From an uncultured Clostridia bacterium (GTDB lineage Bacteria > Bacillota > Clostridia > Christensenellales > Borkfalkiaceae): 58,441 nt of DNA. Both the position numbers and the translations under genes were made by a program. The notes under the pieces are model-generated. The model searched no databases. It was not told the DNA's origin and was given only the letters and a program-made list of their open reading frames with translations. This document shows, piece after piece, positions 34,738 to 44,802 of the stretch (its first letter is position 1; every line of letters begins with the position of its first letter). The stretch spans positions 1 to 58,441 of the forward strand of contig CANQXA010000008.1 in NCBI GenBank assembly GCA_947627765.1, written 5' to 3'.

Positions 34738-35757
34738 TTACTCCGGATCGGACTCCTGTGCCGCCGCCTTTTTCTTGCCGACATACCCCTTCTTCTTGGA
34801 CGCGCGCCACTTATCGAGCCGCTTTTGGAGCATTGCGCAGACCTCGGGACCGATCAGAAGCGCCGAATAGACGGGGACCGCCACGCCGACGAGGGCGGGA
34901 AGGATGGAGAGCGCCGTACCTGCAACGCCGATCGCACCGATCACCGCGATCGCCGCGGCGAAGACGATCGCCACCGCAAAGAAGGGCTTGCGCGTACGCT
35001 TCACCGTCTCACGGACGATCTCCGAACGGGAGAGGGAAGCGAAGTCGGGCGATTTGAAGTTCTGCCGCATGGCGATACAGAGTACCATCCACAGCGAGAC
35101 GGAGACGAACGCCGCGACCGCCGCGTACAGCACGGGCATAAACCCGTATACGGGGAAACGGGTGATTGCGAAGACCGCGAGCGTGAAGAGGGTATCGTGC
35201 AGACAGCAGACGAGCCCCGCGACGCCGCAACTCACGCCGAAGCGGATGGTCAGATAGGCGAGGGCGACGAAGGCGGCGACGGCGATGGCGATCGCGCCCC
35301 TCCAAGCCGCCGTGGAAAACGCAAATCCGCTGTTGGCATGGTAGGAGGCGTGGACAAACGCCGTCTGCGTCCCCTCCGCGTCGGTAAACTCATGCGCGTT
35401 GACCGCTCTCGCACAGTCGTCGAGCACCGTGACGTCCGCGTCGGCGCCGAAGGTATAGACGAGCACCATGTCCGTCGTGTTGGAGAAGGAGGATGCGTCG
35501 ATCGACGAAGTGATCTCGCGGCTCTTGTAGGAGACGCCGCCCTTTTCGAAGTTGGTCTCGCAGAGGTCGCAGAGGTCGTCCTCTTGGTCGAAGACTTGCA
35601 GAAGCATTTCGTACTTCACTTCGAACGTATAGCTCTTGCGGCGGTCGGGCGCGGTGTTGAAGCCGAGGAGGGAATAGAGTATGATGCCCGCGACGATCAC
35701 GACCAGCGAGAGCGCCGCAAACAGGGAAAATTTCTTACCGGAGAGCTTATTCATCAT
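34738..35757 (-). CDS. secF: Protein translocase subunit SecF (divergent)
   Basis: Membrane partner of SecD that uses proton motive force to aid protein export through SecYEG. 339 residues with an N-terminal helix (residues 11-32), a periplasmic-side domain of about 110 residues, and five helices after residue 150. The SecF-like helix sequence AYLTIRFGVSCGVAGLVCC-LHDTLFTLAVF is recognisable, including the conserved HD. The DFTGG motif of the first extracellular loop and the NDTIVVFDR-type motif are absent or strongly altered. Start overlaps the secD stop by 11 bases. Confidence 0.8.
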   Translation of the reverse strand: MMNKLSGKKFSLFAALSLVVIVAGIILYSLLGFNTAPDRRKSYTFEVKYEMLLQVFDQEDDLCDLCETNFEKGGVSYKSREITSSIDASSFSNTTDMVLVYTFGADADVTVLDDCARAVNAHEFTDAEGTQTAFVHASYHANSGFAFSTAAWRGAIAIAVAAFVALAYLTIRFGVSCGVAGLVCCLHDTLFTLAVFAITRFPVYGFMPVLYAAVAAFVSVSLWMVLCIAMRQNFKSPDFASLSRSEIVRETVKRTRKPFFAVAIVFAAAIAVIGAIGVAGTALSILPALVGVAVPVYSALLIGPEVCAMLQKRLDKWRASKKKGYVGKKKAAAQESDPE

Positions 35758-37273
35758 CGTCGTCCTCCCGCTTGAAGTTGCAGAACTTGCCCTTATCTTT
35801 GGCGAACGACATCATCGCCGCCCAATGAAGCCTGTTGACGGCGAGCGTGCCGAGCGCGGAGAATACGACGCCGAGCACGAGGGCAAGCCCGAAGAAGTGA
35901 AGCTCGGTGATCCCGATCGCATAGACGAGCACCGCAAACAGCGCGAGCACGCCGTGAGCGTCGAGCAAGGGCCAGAGGCAACGCTTGTAGCCCGCCTTGA
36001 CCGAAGACGCCATCGTCTTGCCGTACGAATACTCCTTCCGCGCGCATTCGAACGAATAGGCGTTGGAGACGGAGAGCAGTGCGCCCGAAAGGACGAGGGC
36101 GAGGAAGATCTCGATCCCGATGTGCAGACCCACGCCCCAATAGACGATGATCAGCAGGAACAGCCACAGAAGGAAGGTGTAGAGGTGCACCACGGCGAGC
36201 GAGCGGTAGCGGATGAAGAAGAACGCCATCATCGCGACGAAGAGCACGCCGAACCCGATGTAGAGGAGGGTGAGCGCAAGGTCGCCGAAGAGCGCCCCGC
36301 TGCGGTAACAGCTCCCCACCGTAAAGCCGAGATCGGTCTGTGCGCCGTTGATCGCGGAATCGATCGTCGTTGCGACCGCCTTCGCCGTCTCGGAAGTGTA
36401 ACTGCCGCTGACATAGATCGTGGACGAAGTCACCTGCTCGCTGATCGAGAGGGAGATGACCTGTTCGTCGCCCACGTTGAAGTACAGGGTGATCGCGCTC
36501 GACGCCGCACCCTGCGTCCAATTCGAGAGGACGTCCTTCCCCTTGGAAGTCAGGCGGACGGCGACGTACGCCGTGGAACCGTTGGTCCCCCAGCTTGCGC
36601 CCTTGACGTAGTCGCGCACCGTCTCGTTGTCCTTCTTGCTGTACTCGATGCCCGTCGCGGTGGAGGGGCTCGAGCCGTACGTCAACGAGAACTCGCCCGT
36701 GTAGGAGAAGTAATTGATGATGACCGCCTGCGCAGTGCCGTAGTCGGGAAGGAAGACCTTCACGGAGAGGCCGTCGGTCACGGCGACGGTGACGTCGGTC
36801 ATATTGAGCCTGCCGTAGCGGGCGCGGAAGAGCTCGACGGCGCTATCGAACTTTTCGAGGAACTCCTCGGTCGGTTCGGTCCCGTCCGCACCGCCGCAGA
36901 CGCTCTCCTTTTCGAGGTAGAGCGACCCGTACGGGAGATACCCGTCGCGGTAGTCGGTATAGGCGTCCGCCTTCTCTTGGTCTTCGGCGTCCGCTTCGCT
37001 CGCCGCTTTGAGCGACGCGCAGTTCTTTTCATACTCTTCCGCGGAGATGACGCCGTCGGGATAATAGACCGCCGTATAGCCGCCGCCGCGGTAATTCTCG
37101 CCGTCGGCGAGCGGGGCGCCCAGCTTGGCGTCCTTCCCCATCATGTTGACGACGGAATCAAACGTCTTCATCTTGTCCGTCCCATACGAAAAAGATACCG
37201 TGCACATGAAGCACAGACCAAGTATGAGGATGGTGATCAAGATGAGGATCACCGCCGATTTCTTCTTGCCCAT
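35747..37273 (-). CDS. secD: Protein translocase subunit SecD (divergent)
   Basis: Export motor subunit. 508 residues from ATG 37273, with AGGAGG seven bases upstream. N-terminal helix at 5-27, a large external domain with AYVAVRLTSKGKDVLSNWT and SISEQVTSSTIYVSGSYTSETAKA (P1-like region), then six helices from residue 300 on, including LALTLLYIGFGVLFVAMMAF. The LDLxGG motif is replaced by a YRGGGY segment. First gene of the secDF transcript. Confidence 0.85.
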   Translation of the reverse strand: MGKKKSAVILILITILILGLCFMCTVSFSYGTDKMKTFDSVVNMMGKDAKLGAPLADGENYRGGGYTAVYYPDGVISAEEYEKNCASLKAASEADAEDQEKADAYTDYRDGYLPYGSLYLEKESVCGGADGTEPTEEFLEKFDSAVELFRARYGRLNMTDVTVAVTDGLSVKVFLPDYGTAQAVIINYFSYTGEFSLTYGSSPSTATGIEYSKKDNETVRDYVKGASWGTNGSTAYVAVRLTSKGKDVLSNWTQGAASSAITLYFNVGDEQVISLSISEQVTSSTIYVSGSYTSETAKAVATTIDSAINGAQTDLGFTVGSCYRSGALFGDLALTLLYIGFGVLFVAMMAFFFIRYRSLAVVHLYTFLLWLFLLIIVYWGVGLHIGIEIFLALVLSGALLSVSNAYSFECARKEYSYGKTMASSVKAGYKRCLWPLLDAHGVLALFAVLVYAIGITELHFFGLALVLGVVFSALGTLAVNRLHWAAMMSFAKDKGKFCNFKREDDDDE

Positions 37274-37361
37274 TGATTCCTCCTGTAAAACGTGAGCGGG
37301 ACAACCCTTTCGCGACGTTCCGCCGCACGGCAGATCTCGCACCGGAAAACTCACTCTCTTA

Positions 37362-37390
37362 ATTATATAGGAAACGGCGGGGCTCGTCAA
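37362..37390 (-). promoter_or_regulatory. Promoter of secD-secF
   Basis: Minus-strand TTGACG (37385-37390), 17-base spacer, consensus TATAAT (37362-37367). The leader is about 80 nt. Confidence 0.88.
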
Positions 37391-37431
37391 GCCGAAACGC
37401 GCCGCTTACGGGATTTTTCTCGGAAAATTCT

Positions 37432-38739
37432 TTAATTTTCGCGCAACTTCCGCGCGGCGAGCACGTGCATCGCACACTCCAACCGTTTCTTCATCATCGC
37501 GCAGGTGATGGGATAGGGCTCCTCGATGTCCCCGCAGTAATGATAGTTGTTGGCGCTGCACCCGCCCGAACACAGAAATTTGGCGAAACAGTCCGCACAT
37601 TTCTTGCGCGTAAAGAGACAGCTTCGGGCGAACTTTGCGCGGAGAACGGGATCAAGCTCCCCCGTAAAGACGTTGCCCATCCTAAAATCCTTGTCCCCCG
37701 CGAACTGGTGGCAGGGATAGATGTCCCCGTTTGGCACGACCGAGAAATACTCGTTGCCCGCGCCGCAGGCGGAGACCTTCTTTTGAAGACAGGGCGCCCC
37801 TTCGAGATCGACGTGGAAGTGGAAGAAGAGGAAGCCCTTCCCCTCCGCTTCGCGGCGGATGTACTCGTCGCACAGCTTCTCGTACTCCCGCTCGATCGCG
37901 GGAAGATGCTCTTCGCCGATTTTAAGGTCCTCGATGTCGGTGACGACGGGCTCGAGGGAGATACTTTCGAATCCGCTGTCGGCGAGAAAGAGGACGTCCT
38001 TGGAAAAGTCGAGGTTCTTCGCGGTAAAGGTGCCGCGGACGTAGTAGTGCTTGTCCCCCCGTATTTCGACGAACTTCTTGATCTTTTCGAAGACGGCGTC
38101 GAAACTTCCCTTGCCGTTGACCGTCTTCCGCACCGCGTCGTGGATCTCCTTCCTGCCGTCGAGGGAGAGAACGACGTTCTCCATCTCCTCGTTGAGGAAG
38201 GCGGCGCGCTCTTCGTCGAGCAAGAGCCCGTTGGTGGTGGTCGTAAAGAGGAACTTCTTCCCCCGCTTCGCCCCCTCTTCCTTGGCGTAGTACACGGTGC
38301 GCTTGACGACGTCGAAATTCATCAAGGGCTCGCCGCCGAAGAAGTCCACTTCGAGCACCTTGCGGCGTCCGCTCTTTTCGAGAAGGAAGTCGATCGCCGC
38401 CTTCGCCGTCCCGAACGACATCACTTCGCGCGCGGCATGGTAGGCGCCTTCGTCGGCAAAGCAATAGCGGCAGCGGAGATTGCAGTCGTGCGAGACATGG
38501 AGGCAGAGCGCCTTCACCTCGCCGGACTTTACGGGCTGTACCGCGGGCTCGGGGGCGTCGTAAAGCCCCGCCGCCTTCAACCCCTCGACGTCGGCGAGGA
38601 CCGCGGCGAGCTCTTCGTCCGTCATTTCGACAGGCTCGCCCTTTAAGGTGCGCGCCGTCTTTTCGTCGCAGACGTGCAGGCTCCCGCTGCCCGTATCGTA
38701 GATGTAGTAATTGTCGTGATAAGTAAAGATGTGGACCAT
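37432..38739 (-). CDS. scfB: SCIFF peptide maturase, radical SAM/SPASM enzyme
   Basis: Forms thioether crosslinks between Cys thiols and neighbouring residues of the SCIFF precursor encoded just upstream. 435 residues. A short N-terminal precursor-recognition region (VHIFTYHDNYYIYDTGSGS), radical SAM motif CNLRCRYCFA near residue 105, VDFFGGEPLMNF, and a C-terminal SPASM region with Cys clusters (CGAGNEYFSVVPNGDIYPC, CLFTRKKCADCFAKFLCSGGC). ATG 38739 matches the family start; the open frame extends further but overlaps the precursor gene. Ribosome site is weak, and a hairpin separates it from the precursor, so it is likely made in lower amount. Confidence 0.95.
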   Translation of the reverse strand: MVHIFTYHDNYYIYDTGSGSLHVCDEKTARTLKGEPVEMTDEELAAVLADVEGLKAAGLYDAPEPAVQPVKSGEVKALCLHVSHDCNLRCRYCFADEGAYHAAREVMSFGTAKAAIDFLLEKSGRRKVLEVDFFGGEPLMNFDVVKRTVYYAKEEGAKRGKKFLFTTTTNGLLLDEERAAFLNEEMENVVLSLDGRKEIHDAVRKTVNGKGSFDAVFEKIKKFVEIRGDKHYYVRGTFTAKNLDFSKDVLFLADSGFESISLEPVVTDIEDLKIGEEHLPAIEREYEKLCDEYIRREAEGKGFLFFHFHVDLEGAPCLQKKVSACGAGNEYFSVVPNGDIYPCHQFAGDKDFRMGNVFTGELDPVLRAKFARSCLFTRKKCADCFAKFLCSGGCSANNYHYCGDIEEPYPITCAMMKKRLECAMHVLAARKLREN

Positions 38740-38760
38740 GGCAATTTCCGAAAGTACGTC

Positions 38761-38785
38761 AAAAGAGCGACGGGATCCGTCGCTC
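38761..38785 (-). terminator. Attenuating hairpin between SCIFF precursor and maturase
   Basis: GAGCGACGG and CCGTCGCTC form a nine-base-pair stem with a three-base loop followed by TTTTG. A partial terminator here would give more precursor than enzyme, as is common in RiPP operons. Confidence 0.65.
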
Positions 38786-38804
38786 CGTGCAGGTTTCGGG
38801 CGGA

Positions 38805-38957
38805 TTATTTTCTCTCGATCTTCTGCTCTTTGGTGACGCGTTCGCAGGACTGGTTCCCTACGGTACAGCTCGTCTTGCAGGCGGACTGGCAGGTGCTTCT
38901 GCACTCGCCGCAACCCGTGATCTTCTTCTCGGAAGGCTTGGCAATCGTCTTGATCAT
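38805..38957 (-). CDS. scfA: SCIFF precursor peptide (six cysteines in forty-five residues)
   Basis: Ribosomally made peptide modified to a thioether (ranthipeptide) product. 50 residues, too short for ordinary gene calling. Translation begins MIKTIAKPSEKKIT and continues TGCGECRSTCQSACKTSC, then TVGNQSCERV and a basic tail; six Cys at 16, 19, 23, 27, 31 and 38 match the nearly invariant SCIFF core. AAGGAG lies 7 bases before ATG 38957. Own strong promoter at 38985-39013 and a hairpin after it. Its biological activity is unknown in the family; near-universal presence in Clostridia suggests a housekeeping or signalling role. Confidence 0.97.
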   Translation of the reverse strand: MIKTIAKPSEKKITGCGECRSTCQSACKTSCTVGNQSCERVTKEQKIERK

Positions 38958-38984
38958 GGAGGATCTCCTTCATCGTTTTTTCCC

Positions 38985-39013
38985 ATTATACTACCTTCCG
39001 CGGCAATTTGCAA
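38985..39013 (-). promoter_or_regulatory. Promoter of the SCIFF operon
   Basis: Minus-strand TTGCAA (39008-39013), 17-base spacer, TATAAT (38985-38990). Start near 38978, giving a 20-nt leader. Confidence 0.85.
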
Positions 39014-39018
39014 GCAAT

Positions 39019-39396
39019 TTACTCCTCTTTCCGTAATTTTACGCCGAGGATCGCGCCGATCCCGCCGAAAAGGGCGGCGAGGACGAGCTCGAGCGGGAAG
39101 AGCGCGGTGATGCGGAATCCGCCCCCGATCGCCGCAAAGAGGAGAAGAGAGAGGAGACAGGAGAAAACTCCCGCCGCCGCGCCCTTCCAGATCGCCCTGC
39201 CCTTACGGACGAAGAGAAGGGAAAAGGCGAGCGAGGCAAGCGCCTTAAACGTCCAATTCACCGCGGTGACCACCGTCTGCGGGGGAGCGTACGCCCGCAC
39301 GATCACGGCGAAGACCGCCGCCGCAAAGAGATAAAAGATGGCGCCCGCAGTCCCCGCGAGCAAGATTTCTTTCGCCGCTTTCCAACGCTTTTCCAT
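39019..39396 (-). CDS. TIGR04086-type small membrane protein
   Basis: 125-residue protein with four hydrophobic helices (about 10-32, 42-62, 68-92, 97-120) and a basic C-terminus KLRKEE. It matches in size, helix pattern and location the membrane protein family that neighbours SCIFF loci and yajC in Clostridia; function unknown. ATG 39396 is used because GGAGG lies seven bases upstream; that GGAGG is also the 3' arm of the yajC terminator hairpin. A much longer frame upstream is an antisense-like artefact over yajC. Confidence 0.8.
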   Translation of the reverse strand: MEKRWKAAKEILLAGTAGAIFYLFAAAVFAVIVRAYAPPQTVVTAVNWTFKALASLAFSLLFVRKGRAIWKGAAAGVFSCLLSLLLFAAIGGGFRITALFPLELVLAALFGGIGAILGVKLRKEE

Positions 39397-39431
39397 AAAA
39401 AAACCTCCGCACACGATACCGTATGCGGAGG
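39397..39431 (-). terminator. yajC terminator containing the next gene's ribosome site
   Basis: CCTCCGCACACG pairs with CGTATGCGGAGG (one mismatch, four-base loop), followed by seven T residues on the minus strand. GGAGG in the 3' arm and the T-run form the ribosome site and spacer of the gene starting at 39396. Confidence 0.8.
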
Positions 39432-39452
39432 CGCGTTGAAATATGCTCCCGA

Positions 39453-40022
39453 TCATTCTTCCGCGGGCGTCTCTTCCTGCGTGGTTTCCGCTTCCGAAGG
39501 CTCTTCCGCGGGCTTCAAAGTCTCCTGCTCCGAAGGCGCTTCCTCGGGCGTTACAGGCTCTTTTGCGGGCTCTTCCGCGGGCATGGGTGCCTCGTCTTGC
39601 GCGGAAGCCTTTCCTTCCTTCCCCGCTTTCTTCTCTGCTTCCTTCGCTTCGCGGGCGATCTGGGCGGGGCCCTTCGCGTCCGTCTGATAGATGGAAGCCT
39701 TGTCGAGCTTGAAGTAGGACTTGCCCGATTTGTCGCTGCCCGTCTCGATGATGACGGTGTTGTCGTCGCAGACTTCGACGACCACGCCGCACAGTCCGCC
39801 CGCGCTCTTTACCTTATTGCCGGGCTGAATGGCGTTGAGCTGTTCGGCATACTCGCTGTTGCGCTGTTTGTTCTTTCTGCTCGAATAGAAGAACCACAAA
39901 AGCAAAAGTACGACAAGGACCCCGATCACGACGGGAAAAACCCAACCGGGAAGTCCGCCCGTAGCCGGGGAGGTCTCAGGATCGGTCCCTTCGGCGCCGT
40001 CCAACAAATTCCAGAAAAACAT
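39453..40022 (-). CDS. yajC: YajC-type preprotein translocase accessory subunit
   Basis: Small membrane protein associated with SecDF. 189 residues. One membrane helix at about 26-46, followed by the YajC domain (NKQRNSEYAEQLNAIQPGNK, VKSAGGLCGVVVEV). Typical YajC is about 90-110 residues; here residues 115-189 form an acidic tail rich in Glu, Ala, Pro and Ser. ATG 40022 has AAAAAAGGAG 8 bases upstream and its own promoter. Confidence 0.9.
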   Translation of the reverse strand: MFFWNLLDGAEGTDPETSPATGGLPGWVFPVVIGVLVVLLLLWFFYSSRKNKQRNSEYAEQLNAIQPGNKVKSAGGLCGVVVEVCDDNTVIIETGSDKSGKSYFKLDKASIYQTDAKGPAQIAREAKEAEKKAGKEGKASAQDEAPMPAEEPAKEPVTPEEAPSEQETLKPAEEPSEAETTQEETPAEE

Positions 40023-40041
40023 AATTTATCTCCTTTTTTCT

Positions 40042-40070
40042 ATCTTATCCTATTTTGCCGCTTTTAGCAA
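40042..40070 (-). promoter_or_regulatory. Promoter of yajC
   Basis: Minus-strand TTGCTA (40065-40070), 17-base spacer, TAAGAT (40042-40047). Leader about 15 nt. Confidence 0.7.
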
Positions 40071-40117
40071 GCGTTTTTAGGTGAAATTTCCCACACAAAG
40101 CGTGAGATCGTACAATT

Positions 40118-41564
<1,447 letters not shown>

Positions 41565-42584
41565 TTATAAAAAGAGGCAAGCATCGCCGAAAGAAAAAAA
41601 CCGATACCCCTCCCCAACCGCAACCCGATAGACGTCTAAGACCTCCTCGCGGGAACAGAGACAGCTCACGAGCATGAGGAGAGTACTCTCGGGAAGATGA
41701 AAATTGGTGATGAGCGCGTCCACGCACTTCATGCGGTAAGGGGGATAGAGAAAGATGCTCGTCTCGCCGCTTCCCGCGTGAATGAAGCCACCCATGTCCG
41801 CAACCGTCTCGAGCGTACGCACCGAAGTCGTCCCCACGCATACGATTCGCCGCCCCTCCCGTTTGGCGCGGTTGATCGTCTCCGCCGCCTCTTGACTTAC
41901 CTCATAGAATTCGCTGTGCATGACGTGGTTTTCCACGTCGTCCACCTTGACGGGACGGAAGGTCCCAAGCCCCACATGGAGCAGGACCTCTACGATCTCC
42001 ACGCCCATCGCGCGGATCTTTCCGAGTAGCTCGGGGGTGAAGTGAAGCCCTGCCGTGGGCGCCGCCGCCGACCCGTTTTCGCGGGAATAGACCGTCTGAT
42101 AGCGCTCGGGATCGCCGAGTTTTTCATGGATATAGGGCGGAAGAGGCATGGTCCCTACGCGGGAAAGCACGTCTTCAAACGCGCCTTGATAATAAAATTT
42201 GACAATCCGCTCGCCCGTCTCGGCGATCGCCTTTACTTCGAGGGAGAGCTCCTGTCCGACGGTCAGCTTCGTCCCGACCCTGCACTTCTTCCCCGGCTTT
42301 ACGAGCACCTCCCACTCGTCGAGCTCCAACCGCTTCAAGAGCAAAACTTCCACCTTCCCCCCGGACATGGTAGTCGCATAGATCCTCGCGGGGAGAACGC
42401 GGGTGCGGTTGACGACGAGCACGTCGCCTGCTTTGAGATAGTCGGTGATGTCGCGGAAAATGCGGTGTTCGATCGTCTTCGTGTCCCGATGATAGACCAA
42501 AAGCCGCGACGAATCGCGCGGCTCTGCGGGAGTTTGGGCGATCAGCTCCTCGGGTAGATCGTAATAAAAATCGGAAGTTTTCAT
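41565..42584 (-). CDS. queA: S-adenosylmethionine:tRNA ribosyltransferase-isomerase
   Basis: Transfers and rearranges the ribose of SAM onto preQ1 in tRNA, making epoxyqueuosine. 339 residues, starting [20 protein letters not shown], with [46 protein letters not shown] and HMHSEFYE-like VMHSEFYEV, all typical. Ten bases after ruvB. The last 15 codons run to the repeat array; the terminus [11 protein letters not shown] is the usual end, so the insertion did not damage the gene. Confidence 0.97.
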   Translation of the reverse strand: MKTSDFYYDLPEELIAQTPAEPRDSSRLLVYHRDTKTIEHRIFRDITDYLKAGDVLVVNRTRVLPARIYATTMSGGKVEVLLLKRLELDEWEVLVKPGKKCRVGTKLTVGQELSLEVKAIAETGERIVKFYYQGAFEDVLSRVGTMPLPPYIHEKLGDPERYQTVYSRENGSAAAPTAGLHFTPELLGKIRAMGVEIVEVLLHVGLGTFRPVKVDDVENHVMHSEFYEVSQEAAETINRAKREGRRIVCVGTTSVRTLETVADMGGFIHAGSGETSIFLYPPYRMKCVDALITNFHLPESTLLMLVSCLCSREEVLDVYRVAVGEGYRFFSFGDACLFL

Positions 42585-42594
42585 AGGAAAAAAA

Positions 42595-43641
42595 TCAGTC
42601 GCCGTCGTCGAAAACGCTCATCTGCCTTCTCACGGCTTCGGGCATCTGTACGCCCATATGCTCATACCCGCCTTTAAGACAGACCCGCCCGCGCGGGGTA
42701 CGCGCGATAAACCCGAGTTGCAGGAGATAGGGCTCGTAAATATCCTCGATGGTGCCGACGTCCTCGTTGATCGTCGCCGCGAGGGTCTCCAACCCCGCAG
42801 GACCCCCGTTGAACTTCTCGATCAGCGCGCGGAGGAGGTTGCGGTCGGTCTCGTCCAGCCCCAAACCGTCGATCTCCATGCGCAGGAGCGCCTTGTTTGC
42901 GTCGGCGCGGGTGACGGCGGTACTGCCCATCACGGCGGAGAAATCCCGCACGCGCTTTAAGAGACGGTTCGCGATCCGCGGCGTCCCGCGGGACCTTCTC
43001 GCGATCTCAAACGCCCCGTCCTCCTCGATGGAGATGCCGAGGGTCTTCGCGGAACGGGTCACGATGCGTTTGAGCTCCTCGGGCGTGTACATATCGAGGC
43101 GGCACATGATGCCGAAACGGTCGCGTAAAGGGGAAGAGAGCATTCCTGCGCGGGTCGTCGCGCCGATGAGGGTAAACCGTTTGAGCGAAAAGCGGATGTT
43201 GCGGGCGGAAGGCCCCTTGCCCACGATGATGTCGAGCGCGTAGTCCTCCATCGCGGAATACAGGATCTCCTCCACTTGATGGTTGAGGCGGTGGATCTCG
43301 TCGATAAAGAGGACGTCCCCCTCGTTGAGATTGGTCAGAATGGCGGCGAGATCGCCCGCGCGCTCGATGGCGGGCCCGCTCGTCACCTTGATCTGCGTGC
43401 CCATCGTGTTGGCGATGATATGGGCGAGGGTCGTCTTGCCGAGCCCGGGCGGGCCGTACAGCAAGACGTGGTCAAGCGCTTCCCCGCGGTTCTTGGCGGC
43501 AGCCATATACACCGCAAGGTTCTCCTTGACCTTGTCCTGCCCGACATACTCCTCCATCGTCTTGGGACGGAGAATATTCTCTTCGATGTCGTACTCGCTC
43601 TTGGTGCTCGAAAGGAGCCTGTCGTTGTCGTCGTCAAACAT
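42595..43641 (-). CDS. ruvB: Holliday junction DNA helicase RuvB
   Basis: Hexameric AAA+ motor that drives branch migration with RuvA. 348 residues. N-terminal [19 protein letters not shown], Walker [14 protein letters not shown], Walker [11 protein letters not shown], sensor [18 protein letters not shown] and C-terminal winged helix with [10 protein letters not shown]. Part of ruvC-ruvA-ruvB-queA. Confidence 0.98.
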   Translation of the reverse strand: MFDDDNDRLLSSTKSEYDIEENILRPKTMEEYVGQDKVKENLAVYMAAAKNRGEALDHVLLYGPPGLGKTTLAHIIANTMGTQIKVTSGPAIERAGDLAAILTNLNEGDVLFIDEIHRLNHQVEEILYSAMEDYALDIIVGKGPSARNIRFSLKRFTLIGATTRAGMLSSPLRDRFGIMCRLDMYTPEELKRIVTRSAKTLGISIEEDGAFEIARRSRGTPRIANRLLKRVRDFSAVMGSTAVTRADANKALLRMEIDGLGLDETDRNLLRALIEKFNGGPAGLETLAATINEDVGTIEDIYEPYLLQLGFIARTPRGRVCLKGGYEHMGVQMPEAVRRQMSVFDDGD

Positions 43642-43654
43642 CTTCTATCCCCTA

Positions 43655-44257
43655 TTACATCCCGCGGAGCGCGGCGGCGATAATCTCTTCCACCGTTCCC
43701 GCGCCTCTCGCCTTTGCCTTCGCTACCGCCTGCGCGCTCTCCTGTTTGGTGAATCCCAACCCCATCAGAGCGGCTACGGCGTCGTCATCCTCGGACATGG
43801 TAGGCACGGAAACTCTCCCGCCCACCGTTTCACTGCCCAAGATCTCGTCTGCGGAGATCTTGCCGTGGAGCTCCAAAATAATGCGCTCCGCCGTCTTTTT
43901 CCCGACGCCCTTCACCGCGGAGAGCCGCTTGGAATCCGCCATGGCGATCGCCTCGGAGACGTCGGACGGGCGCATGGAGGAGAGGATCGCGATGGCGAGC
44001 TTTGCGCCCACGCCCTGCACGGAGGTGAGGCGGAGGAAGAGATCCTTCTCGCGCGGATCGGCAAACCCGAAGAGGGTGATGTCGTCCTCCTGGATCCTGA
44101 GATAGGTGTAGACCTCCCCCGTCTCCCCGGGACGTACGCCCGCAAGCCGCGAAAACGCCGCGCCCGAGCAGACGACTTCGTACCCCACGCCGTTCACTTC
44201 CAACAGGACGGACCCCGGTGAGATCGCTTTTACGTTTCCTTTGAGATAACCGATCAT
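43655..44257 (-). CDS. ruvA: Holliday junction DNA helicase subunit RuvA
   Basis: Tetrameric junction-binding protein. 200 residues with the OB fold start MIGYLKGNVKAISPGSVLLE, helix-hairpin-helix repeats LRLTSVQGVGAKLAIAIL and KGVGKKTAERIILEL, and a C-terminal RuvB-binding domain (AVAALMGLGFTKQES). Ten bases after ruvC. Confidence 0.98.
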   Translation of the reverse strand: MIGYLKGNVKAISPGSVLLEVNGVGYEVVCSGAAFSRLAGVRPGETGEVYTYLRIQEDDITLFGFADPREKDLFLRLTSVQGVGAKLAIAILSSMRPSDVSEAIAMADSKRLSAVKGVGKKTAERIILELHGKISADEILGSETVGGRVSVPTMSEDDDAVAALMGLGFTKQESAQAVAKAKARGAGTVEEIIAAALRGM

Positions 44258-44266
44258 ATGCGCTCC

Positions 44267-44764
44267 TTATCTGACGCCGAACATTCCCGCAAAACGATTG
44301 GTGAAAGCATGGCAAAGCGCGACGGCAAGGGCGTCCGCCGCGTCGTCGGGACGGGGCACCGAAGACAGCCTGAGATGGGACGCGACCACGCGCTGCATCT
44401 GCCCCTTGTCCGCGGCGCCGTAACCCGTCAGCGCCTGCTTGATCTGGTTGGGCGTATATTCGAAGATCTTGCCGCACCGCTTGTTGCAAGTGAGCAGGAT
44501 CACCCCTCTCGCATGGGCGACGGCGATGCCCGTCGTCACGTTTTTGGAGAAGAACAGCTCCTCCATCGCCGCCTCTTCGGGATGAAACTTATCGAAAAGC
44601 GCGTTGACGCCCTCCTCGAGCATACAAAGACGCACGGCGAAATTCTCGCTTGCGGGCGTCTTGACCGCACCGTAGTCCACGGCGGTACAATTTCCGCGCC
44701 CGTCTTTCTCGATGACCCCGTAGCCCATCGTGCCGTAACCGGGATCGAGTCCCAATATTATCAT
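44267..44764 (-). CDS. ruvC: Holliday junction resolvase RuvC
   Basis: Nicks Holliday junctions symmetrically. 165 residues. Acidic catalytic residues are visible: Asp7 in ILGLDPGYG, Glu in AMEELFFSKN near 68, and the Asp pair in RPDDAADALAVALCH near 140. The -10 box ends seven bases before ATG 44764, so the mRNA is probably leaderless. First gene of the ruv-queA operon. Confidence 0.97.
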   Translation of the reverse strand: MIILGLDPGYGTMGYGVIEKDGRGNCTAVDYGAVKTPASENFAVRLCMLEEGVNALFDKFHPEEAAMEELFFSKNVTTGIAVAHARGVILLTCNKRCGKIFEYTPNQIKQALTGYGAADKGQMQRVVASHLRLSSVPRPDDAADALAVALCHAFTNRFAGMFGVR

Positions 44765-44770
44765 GGTTTT

Positions 44771-44800
44771 ATTTTACATGAAAGAGCGGGAAGATGTCAA
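44771..44800 (-). promoter_or_regulatory. Promoter of ruvC operon, predicted leaderless
   Basis: Minus-strand TTGACA (44795-44800), 18-base spacer, TAAAAT (44771-44776) preceded directly by TG. The expected start coincides with the ruvC ATG. Confidence 0.7.
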
Positions 44801-44802
44801 GG

